Shown: positions 24,710 to 33,690, counted from the stretch's first letter. The stretch is DNA of 64,000 bases from UBA1535 sp002323775 (GCA_031993545.1 DAMAHZ010000006.1:19747-83746); one strand, 5' to 3'. Notes: generated by a model not told the origin, from the letters alone. Made by a program: numbers and translations.

Positions 24710-26200
24710 TCAAATCATCAAGCTATCACTTATTTTTAAGATTTCACCTCTAATCTCCTCGCTGCATGACTGATAAACGTTGTGGCTTCTGCCATAAGGG
24801 TCTTGTATATTGAATGAAGTTATTTTACCTTCTAAATTATTATATCTTCTCAATAAAATTTCCTTGTGCTGATTGGTCATTGTTATAATTAAATCAGCCT
24901 CCTCAAGCATCTTTTCGTTTATTAGCCTTGATTTGTGCTTGCTTATATCTATACCCATTTTATTAAGCACAAGAACAGCATTTTGGCTTGGATTATCTCC
25001 ATCAATAGCACTTATACCGGCAGATGAAATTTCTATATCCCATCCTTTTTGACGTGCTATATCTTTCATTATACCCTCTGCCATTGGACTTCTGCAAGTA
25101 TTTCCTGTGCAAACAAACAATACTTTAAGTTTTCCAAGCTCAATTTTTTTACTTGCAGCCTTTCCAAGCCTATTCATTATAGCACCGCCAATACCTTTAT
25201 CATCAAAGGATTCTGACAATATCACATTCACATTTGATGAATCAAAGCTACGCAGAACATCGAATAAATTAGTTGCTATTGTCAAAGGATTTTTTCTATC
25301 TCCCACTACTTTAATTACAACTTCATCATTCAGATTATCATAAAAGCTTCTTGTTTGTTCACTAGCAATAATCCCGACTTTCTTTGCTTTTCTTATATAC
25401 TCCTTGCAATCTTTTTTTATTGAATTTACTGTTTTTTTCAAACTGCCTTTGTACAATATAAGCTCCGCCTTTGGTGAATAATGCCTGTACTTCTGTCCGG
25501 GAGATTTTGGAACTATTTTTTCATCACTTTTTATTATAGCAGGGTCTGTGTCGCATTTTCCAAAAAGTCTTTCTATATCTTCCTTTGTTACCTTTCCGGG
25601 TCTTAATATTGTCGGTATATCACCTGTAATATCTACAACTGATGATTCAAGACCTATATCACAGCTTCCTCCATCAATTATCATATCAACCCTACCAAGC
25701 ATATCCTCTATTACATGCTGTGCAGAGGTTGGACTTGGCTTGCCGGAAGTATTGGCACTTGGAGCTGCTATTGGACAACCACTAAGTCTTATTAGCTCTC
25801 TTGCAATTTTGTTTTCCGGCATCCTAACCGCAACTGTTTCTAATCCTGCTGTTATCTTATAGCTTATTATATCCTTTTTATCAAAAATCATAGTTAATGG
25901 TCCCGGCCAAAATTTATCTGCCATAATTTCAGCATTTTCAGGGATTTCTCTGACTAATTTATTTAGCTCATCCATAGATATTATATGTACAATCAAAGGA
26001 TTATCGCTTGGTCTGCCCTTTGCTTTATATATCTTATCGCAAGCATCTTCATCAAGTGCATTAGCACCTAAGCCATAGACTGTCTCTGTTGGAAATATTA
26101 CTGTTCCGCCATTTTTTATTATCGATGCTGCCTCTGATAAAATTTCATAATCTATATTATTTGGATTTATTTTAACAAGTTTTGTATCTATTATATCCAA
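24710..26200 (-). CDS. Fusion of L-threonylcarbamoyladenylate synthase (Sua5) with a low-molecular-weight protein-tyrosine-phosphatase-like domain
   Basis: 496 residues in one uninterrupted frame. Residues 10-215 form a YrdC/Sua5 domain (F-P-T-E-T-V-Y-G-L-G, K-x-R-P, P-S-A-N-x-S-G-K) that makes threonylcarbamoyl-AMP for tRNA t6A37. Residues 235-345 resemble the Sua5 C-terminal domain. Residues 358-496 form a low-molecular-weight phosphatase with the loop V-C364-T-G-N-T-C-R370-S and the D-P-Y general-acid loop. Both catalytic sets look intact. In many Firmicutes these are adjacent separate genes, so this is a gene fusion. Alternatively, a lost stop or an assembly error could have joined them. 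Confidence 0.88.
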   Translation of the reverse strand: MDIIDTKLVKINPNNIDYEILSEAASIIKNGGTVIFPTETVYGLGANALDEDACDKIYKAKGRPSDNPLIVHIISMDELNKLVREIPENAEIMADKFWPGPLTMIFDKKDIISYKITAGLETVAVRMPENKIARELIRLSGCPIAAPSANTSGKPSPTSAQHVIEDMLGRVDMIIDGGSCDIGLESSVVDITGDIPTILRPGKVTKEDIERLFGKCDTDPAIIKSDEKIVPKSPGQKYRHYSPKAELILYKGSLKKTVNSIKKDCKEYIRKAKKVGIIASEQTRSFYDNLNDEVVIKVVGDRKNPLTIATNLFDVLRSFDSSNVNVILSESFDDKGIGGAIMNRLGKAASKKIELGKLKVLFVCTGNTCRSPMAEGIMKDIARQKGWDIEISSAGISAIDGDNPSQNAVLVLNKMGIDISKHKSRLINEKMLEEADLIITMTNQHKEILLRRYNNLEGKITSFNIQDPYGRSHNVYQSCSEEIRGEILKISDSLMI

Positions 26201-26328
26201 AATTTATCAATCCTTTCGTCAAATTATAATAAAATTAACCTTACTAAGATTAAATTATAATATTTTAGCACAAATTTATCAAGCTTTAAATATAAGGTTT
26301 ATAATAAAAAGGCGAAACAAGTTTCTCC

Positions 26329-26366
26329 CTTAACACACAGGAAAGAGAATTTTCCTATGTGTTAAG
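26329..26366. other. Strong hairpin in the divergent intergenic region
   Basis: A 16-bp inverted repeat with one mismatch (26329-26344 with 26351-26366) and a 6-nt loop. There is no U tract on either side. The gap 26201-26499 contains this hairpin, a copy of a short palindromic repeat (26309-26328) and a possible plus-strand promoter, and no gene. Confidence 0.55.
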
Positions 26367-26429
26367 ATACTAAATTGCTTTAAGTTAGAAATAATTAAAA
26401 TTATTTTTATGTAAAATTTAAAGTTTTTC

Positions 26430-26458
26430 TTGTTAAATATCATACAAAATGATAGGAT
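26430..26458 (+). promoter_or_regulatory. Possible promoter for the DMT transporter gene
   Basis: TTGTTA (26430-26435), 17 nt, then TAGGAT (26453-26458), about 40 nt before the ATG. The match is moderate. Confidence 0.4.
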
Positions 26459-26499
26459 ATTCTACATAAAAATTTTGCAAAAAAGAAGGACAATATTAA

Positions 26500-27405
26500 A
26501 TGAACAAAACAAAAGGTTTTCTATGTGTAATAATATCTGCATTTATATTTGGGTTTACACCAATACTCTGCAAATTGACATATTCTGGCGGAAGCAATGC
26601 TATAATGCTTGTTTTTCTAAGAAATTCTATGTCTTTGCCTATAATGTACGCTATATTAAAATATAAAAAAATATCATTAAAAATTAATTTGAAGGAATTT
26701 AAAGGACTATTTATTTTAAGCATATTCAGCACTATATTGACAGCACTGCTTCTGTATATTTCATATAATTTTATATCAATTGGAATGGCGACAACAGTGC
26801 ATTATGTTTATCCAATATTGGTTGCACTTGTTTTATTTATATTTTTTAAGGAAAGTATAACTAAAATACAAATTCTTTCTCTTATTATTTCTTTTATTGG
26901 AGTGCTGTTGTTTTTTGACGGAGGAAGCTCATTGAATTTTATGGGACTTTTTATAGCATTTGCCTCTGGTATCTCATATGGCATAGCACTTATATACATG
27001 GATAAAAGCGGACTAAAGGATTACCATCCACTTTTGGTTACATTTTATACCTGTGTTTTTGCATCAGTAATTTTATTTTTAGTTACTATTATAAGCGGCA
27101 AATTCACATTGTCTTTGACTCCTACTGCATGGATGTATTCATTTATAGTGAGTATTTTGACCTCGGTTATTGGTATAAGCTTTATGCAGATAGGTGTAAG
27201 AAATATAGGACCTACAACAACCTCAATTTTATGTATGTTTGAGCCGATTACCAGTGTGCTTATGGGCATAGTTTTGCTTAATGAAGCAATTTCCTTTAAA
27301 AGCATTTTAGCTTGTATATTAATACTGACAGCTGTTTTGATACTATCGATTTTTAAAGAAAAAAACAACAATTTACAACAGTCAAAAAAAAAGTATAATA
27401 TTTGA
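26500..27405 (+). CDS. EamA/DMT-superfamily transporter
   Basis: 301 residues with ten hydrophobic helices in two homologous EamA halves (about 7-135 and 148-285). Typical motifs are present: G-F-T-P-I-L-C-K near the N-terminus, H-Y-V-Y-P-I in helix 4 and L-C-M-F-E-P-I-T in the second half. The family exports amino acids, nucleosides or other metabolites, and the substrate is not predictable here. It is transcribed alone: the gene ends within the terminator at 27383-27426. Confidence 0.9.
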   Translation: MNKTKGFLCVIISAFIFGFTPILCKLTYSGGSNAIMLVFLRNSMSLPIMYAILKYKKISLKINLKEFKGLFILSIFSTILTALLLYISYNFISIGMATTVHYVYPILVALVLFIFFKESITKIQILSLIISFIGVLLFFDGGSSLNFMGLFIAFASGISYGIALIYMDKSGLKDYHPLLVTFYTCVFASVILFLVTIISGKFTLSLTPTAWMYSFIVSILTSVIGISFMQIGVRNIGPTTTSILCMFEPITSVLMGIVLLNEAISFKSILACILILTAVLILSIFKEKNNNLQQSKKKYNI

Positions 27406-27426
27406 TAAAAATTTATACTTTTTTTA
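27383..27426 (+). terminator. Terminator of the DMT transporter gene
   Basis: An A-rich arm with AGTATAA (to 27398) pairs with TTATACTTTTTTT (27413-27425). It overlaps the last codons of the gene. Confidence 0.75.
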
Positions 27427-27620
27427 TATTTTTTCTTGTTAATATTTTATCAATCGGAAAACGAAACCACAAATTAAAGTAAAATTTAAAATTGTATATA
27501 TTTTTTTAATTAGGATATAACAGAGCATTTGTTTATTAAAAATGTAATTTTTAAACATATTGAATTATATTTAGCTAAATGCTATAATTGAATTAATAAA
27601 AGTCAGAATTGGATAAAAAA

Positions 27621-27638
27621 AGCGAAACAAGTTTCGCT
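27621..27638. repeat. Short palindromic repeat, one of three copies
   Basis: An 18-bp near-perfect palindrome with core GCGAAAC-AA-GTTTCGC. Similar elements lie at 26311-26325 and 44875-44896. On the minus strand the repeat is followed by T7 and looks like a terminator, although no minus-strand gene ends here. Confidence 0.55.
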
Positions 27639-27662
27639 CTAAATTCTTGGAGATATATAAGT

Positions 27663-27941
27663 ATGGAAAATAAAATCAATGAAATTTTATCAAAAAAAAT
27701 TAATCCTTTGCTTAATGAACATCTAGGAAGTGCTGAATTAGTTGAGATAAAAGATGATATAGTATATATCAAAATGCTTGGAGCTTGTGGCGGATGCCCT
27801 GCCTCAAGAGATACAATAGAAAATATTGTCGAAGCAAAAATTATAGAAGAATTGCCAAATATCAAGGCAGTTAGGCTTTATCAAGGAGTCAGTGATGACC
27901 TGATAAATTTCGCAAAGGACATTTTGAATGGCAAGAGATGA
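27663..27941 (+). CDS. NifU C-terminal-domain protein (Fe-S scaffold type)
   Basis: 92 residues from the ATG at 27663, which has TTGGAG upstream. An in-frame ATG at 27609 would run through the palindromic repeat and is rejected. The sequence carries the NifU-C motif G-A-C-G-G-C-P-A-S with the CxxC that binds a transient cluster, then V-E-x-x-I-x-E-E-x-P. Such proteins deliver [4Fe-4S] clusters. It lies about 150 nt upstream of abfD, whose product needs a [4Fe-4S] cluster, so a supporting role is attractive but unproven. Confidence 0.85.
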   Translation: MENKINEILSKKINPLLNEHLGSAELVEIKDDIVYIKMLGACGGCPASRDTIENIVEAKIIEELPNIKAVRLYQGVSDDLINFAKDILNGKR

Positions 27942-27953
27942 TAAAACTTTAAC

Positions 27954-27986
27954 ATACTTTACTAAAGCGTATTTTTCGCAAAGTAT
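27954..27986 (+). promoter_or_regulatory. Hairpin in the abfD leader
   Basis: ATACTTT (27954-27960) and GCG (27967-27969) pair with CGC (27977-27979) and AAAGTAT (27980-27986), leaving an asymmetric bulge. It lies between the NifU-like gene and abfD with no U tract. It could be a weak terminator or a leader structure. Confidence 0.35.
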
Positions 27987-28088
27987 TTGTGGTTAAATGT
28001 TATAAATTTAACAAAGTATCTACCAGGCTATATAAAATATAAGCTTGAATAAATATAAAAACTAAAAATATTAAGGAGTGTAATTATT

Positions 28089-29540
28089 ATGGCATTAATG
28101 ACTGGTAAACAGTATATTGAAAGCTTGAGAAAGCTCAAAACAAAGGTTTATGTATTTGGTGAAAGGGTTGAAAACTTTGTAGATCACCCTCTTATAAGAC
28201 CATCTATTAACTCTGTGGCTATGACTTATGATTTAGCTCATGAAAAAGAATATGAAGATTTAATGACTGCTACATCAAACTTAACAGGAAAGAAAGTAAA
28301 TAGATTTTGTCACTTGCACCAAAGCACTGATGATTTAGTTAAAAAAGTTAAGATGCAAAGACTTTTAGGACAAAAAACTGCATCTTGCTTCCAAAGATGT
28401 GTTGGTATGGACGCTTTTAATGCAATATGGTCAACAACATATGAAATAGATAAAAAACATGGTACAAAATATCATGAAAACTTTAGAAAATATTTAGAAT
28501 ATGTTCAAGAAAACGACTTAACTGTAGACGGAGCTATGACTGACCCAAAAGGCGACAGAGGATTATCTCCATCAGAGCAAAAAGATCCTGATATGTATGT
28601 GCGTATAGTTGAAAAAAGAGAAGACGGTATAGTAGTAAGGGGAGCAAAGGCTCACCAAACAGGCTCTATAAACTCACATGATCACCTAATCATGCCTACA
28701 ATAGCTATGAAAGAAAACGACAAAGCTTATGCTGTATCATTTGCTGTGCCTTCTGATGCAGAAGGAGTATTCATGATATACGGAAGACAATCATGCGATA
28801 CAAGAAAGCTTGAAAAAGATGCTGACATAGATTTAGGAAATAAAAACTTCGGCGGACAAGAAGCATTAGTAGTATTTGACAATGTATTTGTTCCATGGAA
28901 CATGGTTTTCATGTGTGAAGAATACGAATTTGCAAACATGATGGTTGAGAGATTTGCCGGATATCACAGACAAAGCTACGGTGGATGCAAGGTTGGAGTC
29001 GGCGATGTTTTAATAGGAGCTGCTGCTGTGGCTGCTGACTACAATGGTGTAACTAAAGCGTCTCACATAAAGGACAAGATTATAGAAATGACTCACTTAA
29101 ATGAAACTTTATTCTGCTGTGGTATAGCTTGTTCAGCAGAGGGAACTAAAACAGCTGCTGGCAACTATTATATAGATAATCTTCTAGCAAATGTATGTAA
29201 GCAAAACGTAACAAGATTCCCTTATGAAATTACAAGACTTGCAGAGGACATAGCTGGCGGACTAATGGTTACTATGCCATCAGCAGCAGATTTTAGCTCT
29301 CCTGAAATCGGAGCTATATGCGATAAGTACTTCAGAGGAGTAGACAGTGTTCCTACAGAGCACAGAATGAGAATATTAAGACTTATAGAAAATATGTGCT
29401 TAGGCTCAGCTGCAGTAGGATACAGAACAGAATCAATGCACGGTGCAGGCTCTCCACAAGCACAAAGAATAATGATATCAAGACAAAGCGACCTTGAAGC
29501 TAAAAAGGAAATGGCAAAGAAAATCGCTGGAATTAAATAG
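28089..29540 (+). CDS. abfD: 4-hydroxybutyryl-CoA dehydratase / vinylacetyl-CoA delta-isomerase
   Basis: 483 residues, the family length. The four cluster ligands known from the C. aminobutyricum enzyme are all present: C100 and C104 (S-C-F-Q-R-C), H293 (Y-H-R) and C300 (G-G-C). They hold a [4Fe-4S] cluster next to FAD. The enzyme removes water from 4-hydroxybutyryl-CoA by a ketyl-radical mechanism and yields crotonyl-CoA through vinylacetyl-CoA. It is oxygen sensitive, so the host is an anaerobe. It starts the set abfD-cat2-4hbD-sucD. The ribosome site is AAGGAG. Confidence 0.96.
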   Translation: MALMTGKQYIESLRKLKTKVYVFGERVENFVDHPLIRPSINSVAMTYDLAHEKEYEDLMTATSNLTGKKVNRFCHLHQSTDDLVKKVKMQRLLGQKTASCFQRCVGMDAFNAIWSTTYEIDKKHGTKYHENFRKYLEYVQENDLTVDGAMTDPKGDRGLSPSEQKDPDMYVRIVEKREDGIVVRGAKAHQTGSINSHDHLIMPTIAMKENDKAYAVSFAVPSDAEGVFMIYGRQSCDTRKLEKDADIDLGNKNFGGQEALVVFDNVFVPWNMVFMCEEYEFANMMVERFAGYHRQSYGGCKVGVGDVLIGAAAVAADYNGVTKASHIKDKIIEMTHLNETLFCCGIACSAEGTKTAAGNYYIDNLLANVCKQNVTRFPYEITRLAEDIAGGLMVTMPSAADFSSPEIGAICDKYFRGVDSVPTEHRMRILRLIENMCLGSAAVGYRTESMHGAGSPQAQRIMISRQSDLEAKKEMAKKIAGIK

Positions 29541-29559
29541 TATTAATAGTATTACAGCT

Positions 29560-29591
29560 CCAATTCCATGTCATTTGAGCCATGGAATTGG
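29560..29591 (+). other. Intercistronic hairpin between abfD and cat2
   Basis: A perfect 11-bp inverted repeat (29560-29570 with 29581-29591) and a 10-nt loop, without a U tract. It may be an RNA processing or stability element that sets different levels for the two messages. Confidence 0.6.
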
Positions 29592-29621
29592 ATGCAATAT
29601 TAACACGGAGGGACTTATATA

Positions 29622-30926
29622 TTGGATTACAAAAAATTATATAAAGAAAAATTAACAACAGCACAAGAAGCAGTAAAGCATATACCATCCAATTCACGAG
29701 TTGTAACTGCTCACGCTACCGGCGAGCCTACAGTCATAGTTGATGCTATGGTAGATAACTATTTGCAATATGAAAATGTAGAGATTGTTCATCTTGTGGC
29801 TATGGGAAATTGCGGTTATGTACGACCTGAAATGAAAGGACATCTAAGACATAATGCAATATTTGTAGGTGCTGGAACAAGAGAGGCTGTAAATGACGGA
29901 CGAGCAGATTTTACTCCATCATTTTTCTATCAAGTTCCAAAGCTGTTTAAAACTGCATTGCCTGTTGATGTAGCTATGATACAGGTAACACCTCCTGATG
30001 AAAATGGTAATTGCAGTTTTGGCGTATCATGTGATTTTACTAAGCCTGCGGCAGATGCAGCAAAAATAGTTATAGCTCAAGTTAATGACCAAATGCCATA
30101 TATATACGGAGATAACTTCATAAATATTAAGGATATAGACTATATAGTGGAAGTTTCTAAGCCTCTTTTAGAATTAAAGCCTCCTACAATAGGCGATGTA
30201 GAAAAGGCAATAGGCGAAAACTGCGCCTCCTTAGTTGAAGATGGCTCTACTCTACAGCTTGGAATTGGAGCTATACCTGATGCAGTTCTACTGTTTTTAA
30301 AGGACAAAAAAGACTTAGGTATTCATACTGAGATGTTCTCTGATGGAATTGTTGATTTATACAATTCAGGAGCTATAAACAACAGTAAAAAAAGCTTGCA
30401 TGCCGGAAAGATGATAGCGACATTTTTAATGGGAAGTCAAAAGCTTTATGACTTTGTTAATAAAAATGAAATAGTTGAGCTATACCCTGTTGATTATGTC
30501 AACGACCCTATTACAATAATGAAAAATAGCAAAATGATTTCTATAAATTCAGCATTACAGGTTGATTTGATGGGTCAGGTTTGTGCAGAGGCTATAGGAC
30601 TTAAGCAATTTAGCGGTGTTGGTGGTCAGGTTGATTATGTAAGAGGAACAAGTATGTCGGCAGACGGACAAGGAAAATCTATCATAGCTATGCCTTCTAC
30701 AGCTTCTAAGGGAAAATTATCAAGAATAGTACCATTTTTAGACCATGGCTCATGTGTTACAACATCAAGAACTGATGTTCAATATATAGTTACAGAGTAT
30801 GGAATAGCAAACTTAAGAGGAAAAAATTTAAAGCAAAGAGCTAAGGAATTAATAAATATCGCTCATCCGGATTTTAGAGACGAATTAAAAAAGGAATATG
30901 TTCTAAGATTTAAAGAAGATTTTTAA
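29622..30926 (+). CDS. cat2: 4-hydroxybutyrate CoA-transferase
   Basis: 434 residues from a TTG start behind ACGGAGGGA. It is a family I CoA-transferase of the acetyl-CoA hydrolase/transferase type with the catalytic-Glu loop H-T-E-M-F-S-D-G, followed by G-V-G-G-Q-V-D and the C-terminal V-T-E-Y-G-I-A-N-L-R-G box. It activates 4-hydroxybutyrate by moving CoA from acetyl-CoA or butyryl-CoA. Genetic context separates it from succinyl-CoA:acetate transferases of the same family. It follows abfD in the same direction. Confidence 0.93.
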   Translation: MDYKKLYKEKLTTAQEAVKHIPSNSRVVTAHATGEPTVIVDAMVDNYLQYENVEIVHLVAMGNCGYVRPEMKGHLRHNAIFVGAGTREAVNDGRADFTPSFFYQVPKLFKTALPVDVAMIQVTPPDENGNCSFGVSCDFTKPAADAAKIVIAQVNDQMPYIYGDNFINIKDIDYIVEVSKPLLELKPPTIGDVEKAIGENCASLVEDGSTLQLGIGAIPDAVLLFLKDKKDLGIHTEMFSDGIVDLYNSGAINNSKKSLHAGKMIATFLMGSQKLYDFVNKNEIVELYPVDYVNDPITIMKNSKMISINSALQVDLMGQVCAEAIGLKQFSGVGGQVDYVRGTSMSADGQGKSIIAMPSTASKGKLSRIVPFLDHGSCVTTSRTDVQYIVTEYGIANLRGKNLKQRAKELINIAHPDFRDELKKEYVLRFKEDF

Positions 30927-30956
30927 AAAAAGATACTAGGAAAGGACATAAATAAC

Positions 30957-32072
30957 ATGAAACAATTTTTAGTAGTGCCAGAAATTCACAAGCTTAATAC
31001 CTTTGATGAATTCTACAATGAATTTAATGTTAATGAAAAAGATTTAATACTAACAATAGAACCAATTTTTGATACCTACTTCAAAAATAAGAATAAGAAA
31101 TTCAATGTTATTTTCCCAGAAAAATATGCTTTGGGAGAGCCAACAGATGAAATGATAGACAGAATATTTGATGACTTAGAAAAAATTGATTACAACAGAG
31201 TTATTGCAATAGGCGGAGGAAGTATAGTTGACATCGCTAAGCTATTTGTATTGAAAAAAGCAGAGCGTTCAGAACAGTTATTTCTAAGAGAAGCTCCTAT
31301 AGTTAAAGAAAAAGAATTAATTATCATCCCTACTACCTGTGGTACAGGAAGTGAGGTTACTAATATATCTATAGCTCTATTGACTAGGAAAAATACAAAG
31401 ATGGGATTGGCTGATAATGCACTATGTGCTGACCAAACAGTTCTAATTCCAGAATTATTAGTTAAACTTCCATATAAGGTATTCGTTACAAGCTCTGTAG
31501 ATGCTTTAATACATGCAGCAGAATCATATCTTTCTCCAAAAGCGAGCGGATATTCAGAGCTTTTCAGTATAAAAGCTATGGAAATGATAATAAAGGGTTA
31601 TATAGACGTTGTGAAAAACGGTCAAGAATACTTTAGACAAATAATTGAAGACTTTTTAGTTGCAAGCAACTACGCAGGCATAGCATTTGGAAATGCTGGA
31701 TGTGCAGCAGTACATGCGATGTCTTATCCTCTTGGAGGAGTTTACCATGTACCTCACGGTGAAGCAAACTATCAATTTTTTATAGAAGTATTCAAATACT
31801 ATAAGAAAAAACAACCAATAGGCAAAATTCAAGAGATACAAAAATTATTTGCTGGCATAATTGGCTGTAGTGAAGACAGTTCATTTGATGAATTAGAAAA
31901 AATATTGAACAACTTATTAAGCTTAAAACCTCTTAGAGAATATGGCATGAAGGAAGAAGAAATTGTTGGATTTTCTGAAAATGTCATCGCAACTCAGCAA
32001 AGACTTCTTGGCAACAACTATGTTAAATTCGAAAAAGAGGATTTAATAAATATATATTCAAAGTTATATTAA
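30957..32072 (+). CDS. 4hbD: 4-hydroxybutyrate dehydrogenase (iron-type alcohol dehydrogenase family)
   Basis: 371 residues with the group III alcohol dehydrogenase layout: an NAD-binding G-G-G-S-I-V-D motif (about 88-94), T-T-C-G-T-G-S-E, and the metal-binding region with D-x-x-x-H-A-x-E (about 182-189), H-A-M-S-Y-P-L-G-G and H-G-E-A-N. It reduces succinate semialdehyde to 4-hydroxybutyrate with NADH. AGGAAAGGA is its ribosome site, 30 nt after cat2. Confidence 0.93.
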   Translation: MKQFLVVPEIHKLNTFDEFYNEFNVNEKDLILTIEPIFDTYFKNKNKKFNVIFPEKYALGEPTDEMIDRIFDDLEKIDYNRVIAIGGGSIVDIAKLFVLKKAERSEQLFLREAPIVKEKELIIIPTTCGTGSEVTNISIALLTRKNTKMGLADNALCADQTVLIPELLVKLPYKVFVTSSVDALIHAAESYLSPKASGYSELFSIKAMEMIIKGYIDVVKNGQEYFRQIIEDFLVASNYAGIAFGNAGCAAVHAMSYPLGGVYHVPHGEANYQFFIEVFKYYKKKQPIGKIQEIQKLFAGIIGCSEDSSFDELEKILNNLLSLKPLREYGMKEEEIVGFSENVIATQQRLLGNNYVKFEKEDLINIYSKLY

Positions 32073-32125
32073 TTAATCAACTCGTAGTTAAAATTATAAC
32101 AATCGAGTAAAAAATAATGCAAAAT

Positions 32126-32200
32126 GTGTGGGCGTGTTTCTACTCTTTCCGTTTGGAGCTAAGTAACACCAAGGCGGACGGTGCAGAGCCTCGCCAATAC
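32126..32200 (+). ncRNA. Candidate structured leader RNA before sucD (no family assigned)
   Basis: This segment is much richer in G+C than its surroundings and can fold as a three-way junction. P1 pairs 32126-32134 with 32192-32200 (8 pairs, one mismatch). P2 pairs 32134-32138 with 32165-32169 and has an inner stem 32143-32145/32156-32158. P3 pairs 32172-32175 with 32188-32191. The loops can touch through CCGT (32149-32152) and ACGG (32178-32181). It ends 37 nt before the sucD start. I could not match it to a riboswitch consensus that I remember. Function is unknown. Confidence 0.45.
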
Positions 32201-32237
32201 ATTAAAATAATAAAAACTAACATGGAGGATTTACAAA

Positions 32238-33650
32238 ATGTCAGAAATAAGCTCTATTCCAGAGTTAATGAAAAAGGTAGCTGATTTAAGTTATATATCA
32301 GATTTAATGCAAAATGCAAGAGAAGCACAAAAAGAATTAGCTACATATACACAAGATGAAGTAGACGCAATAGTAAAAGTAATTGCGAAAACAGTATATG
32401 ATAATGCAGAAGAATTAGCACGCATGGCTGTTGATGAAACAAGAATGGGTGTATATGAAGATAAAGTAATAAAGAATAAGGGTAAATCTAAAACAATATA
32501 CAACCATATAGCTGATAAAAAAACAGTTGGAGTTATTAATAAAGATGAATTAACAGGACTTACTTATGTAGCAAAACCGATAGGAATAGTAGGAGCTGTT
32601 ACACCTACTACAAACCCTATAGTTACACCAATGTGTAATTCAATGTTTGCTATAAAGGGAGGAAATTCAATTATTATTGCTCCGCATCCAAGATCACAAA
32701 AATGCAGTGCATACACAGTTGATTTAATCAACAAGAACATTAAAGAACAAGGTATAAAATGCCCTGAGCATGCTATACAAATTATAAGAGATTCAAGCAT
32801 CGATAAAACAAGCGAATTGATGGGAATTGTTGACGTAGTTATAGCTACAGGTGGAATGGGACTCGTTAGAGAAGCTTATTCATCAGGTAAACCATCATTT
32901 GGTGTTGGAGCAGGAAACGTTCAAGTTATCGTAGATACTGACGTAGATTTTGATGATGCTACAGCTAAGATTATAGCAGGAAGAAAATTTGACAATGGTA
33001 TAATTTGTTCTGGAGAACAAACAATTATAGCTCCTCGTGATAAATATGACGAAGTAATTAAGGCAGCAGTTAAAAACGGTGCTTACTATGCTGAAGATGA
33101 AGAAACAGTTAATAAATTCAGAAAAATTCTATTCATCGGAAGTACTCTTAACAAGGATGTTGTAGGTCAATCAGTGCAAAAAATTGCTAATTTAGCTGGT
33201 GTTACAGTTCCAAGTGATACAAAGGTAATATTGCTAAAAGCAAGTGGCATAGGAAAAGAAGATATATTGTGCAAGGAAAAAATGTGTCCTGTAATGGCTG
33301 CATTTGCTTACGATTCATTTGATGAGGCTATAAAAATTGCTCAAACAAACTTGAATTTAGAGGGTAAAGGTCATACTGCCGCTATACATTCAAACAACAG
33401 TAAACATATTGAATTAGCAGGTACAAAATTGACAATAAGCAGATTGATAGTTAACGCATCTTCATCAACAACAGCCGGCGGTTCTTTGACTAACGGACTT
33501 GCTCCAACTACAACACTTGGCTGCGGAACATGGGGAAATAATATAATTTCTGAAAACTTAGACTATAAACACCTTATAAATGTATCCAGAATAGCTTCTG
33601 TTATTAAGAACGCAGAAGTTCCATCAGATGATTTAATCTGGCAGAAATAA
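32238..33650 (+). CDS. sucD: CoA-dependent succinate-semialdehyde dehydrogenase
   Basis: 470 residues of the acylating aldehyde dehydrogenase family. The catalytic cysteine is C257 (D-N-G-I-I-C-S-G-E-Q); F-G-V-G-A-G-N and T-P-T-T-N-P are family motifs. It reduces succinyl-CoA to succinate semialdehyde with NAD(P)H and feeds 4hbD. EutE and AdhE domains are related, but length and neighbourhood support SucD. A GGAGG site precedes the ATG. This gene closes the cluster; cat1 (succinyl-CoA:CoA transferase) is not in the window. Confidence 0.93.
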   Translation: MSEISSIPELMKKVADLSYISDLMQNAREAQKELATYTQDEVDAIVKVIAKTVYDNAEELARMAVDETRMGVYEDKVIKNKGKSKTIYNHIADKKTVGVINKDELTGLTYVAKPIGIVGAVTPTTNPIVTPMCNSMFAIKGGNSIIIAPHPRSQKCSAYTVDLINKNIKEQGIKCPEHAIQIIRDSSIDKTSELMGIVDVVIATGGMGLVREAYSSGKPSFGVGAGNVQVIVDTDVDFDDATAKIIAGRKFDNGIICSGEQTIIAPRDKYDEVIKAAVKNGAYYAEDEETVNKFRKILFIGSTLNKDVVGQSVQKIANLAGVTVPSDTKVILLKASGIGKEDILCKEKMCPVMAAFAYDSFDEAIKIAQTNLNLEGKGHTAAIHSNNSKHIELAGTKLTISRLIVNASSSTTAGGSLTNGLAPTTTLGCGTWGNNIISENLDYKHLINVSRIASVIKNAEVPSDDLIWQK

Positions 33651-33690
33651 GATTGATAATTAAATTTTAACAATAAAAAAAGATAAAAAA

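Noticed and set aside
27609..27662. N-terminal extension of the NifU-like protein from an ATG at 27609
   Set aside because: It would translate a palindromic repeat, while a good ribosome site serves the ATG at 27663.
32126..32200. HDV-like ribozyme, suggested by a GCTAAG that resembles the J4/2 strand
   Set aside because: No nested P1 strand can be found with the required spacing, and the stems around GCTAAG do not form the double pseudoknot.
32126..32200. Known riboswitch (purine, THF, c-di-GMP or preQ1)
   Set aside because: The fold is a three-way junction, but the conserved core bases of these classes are missing; left as an unassigned structure.
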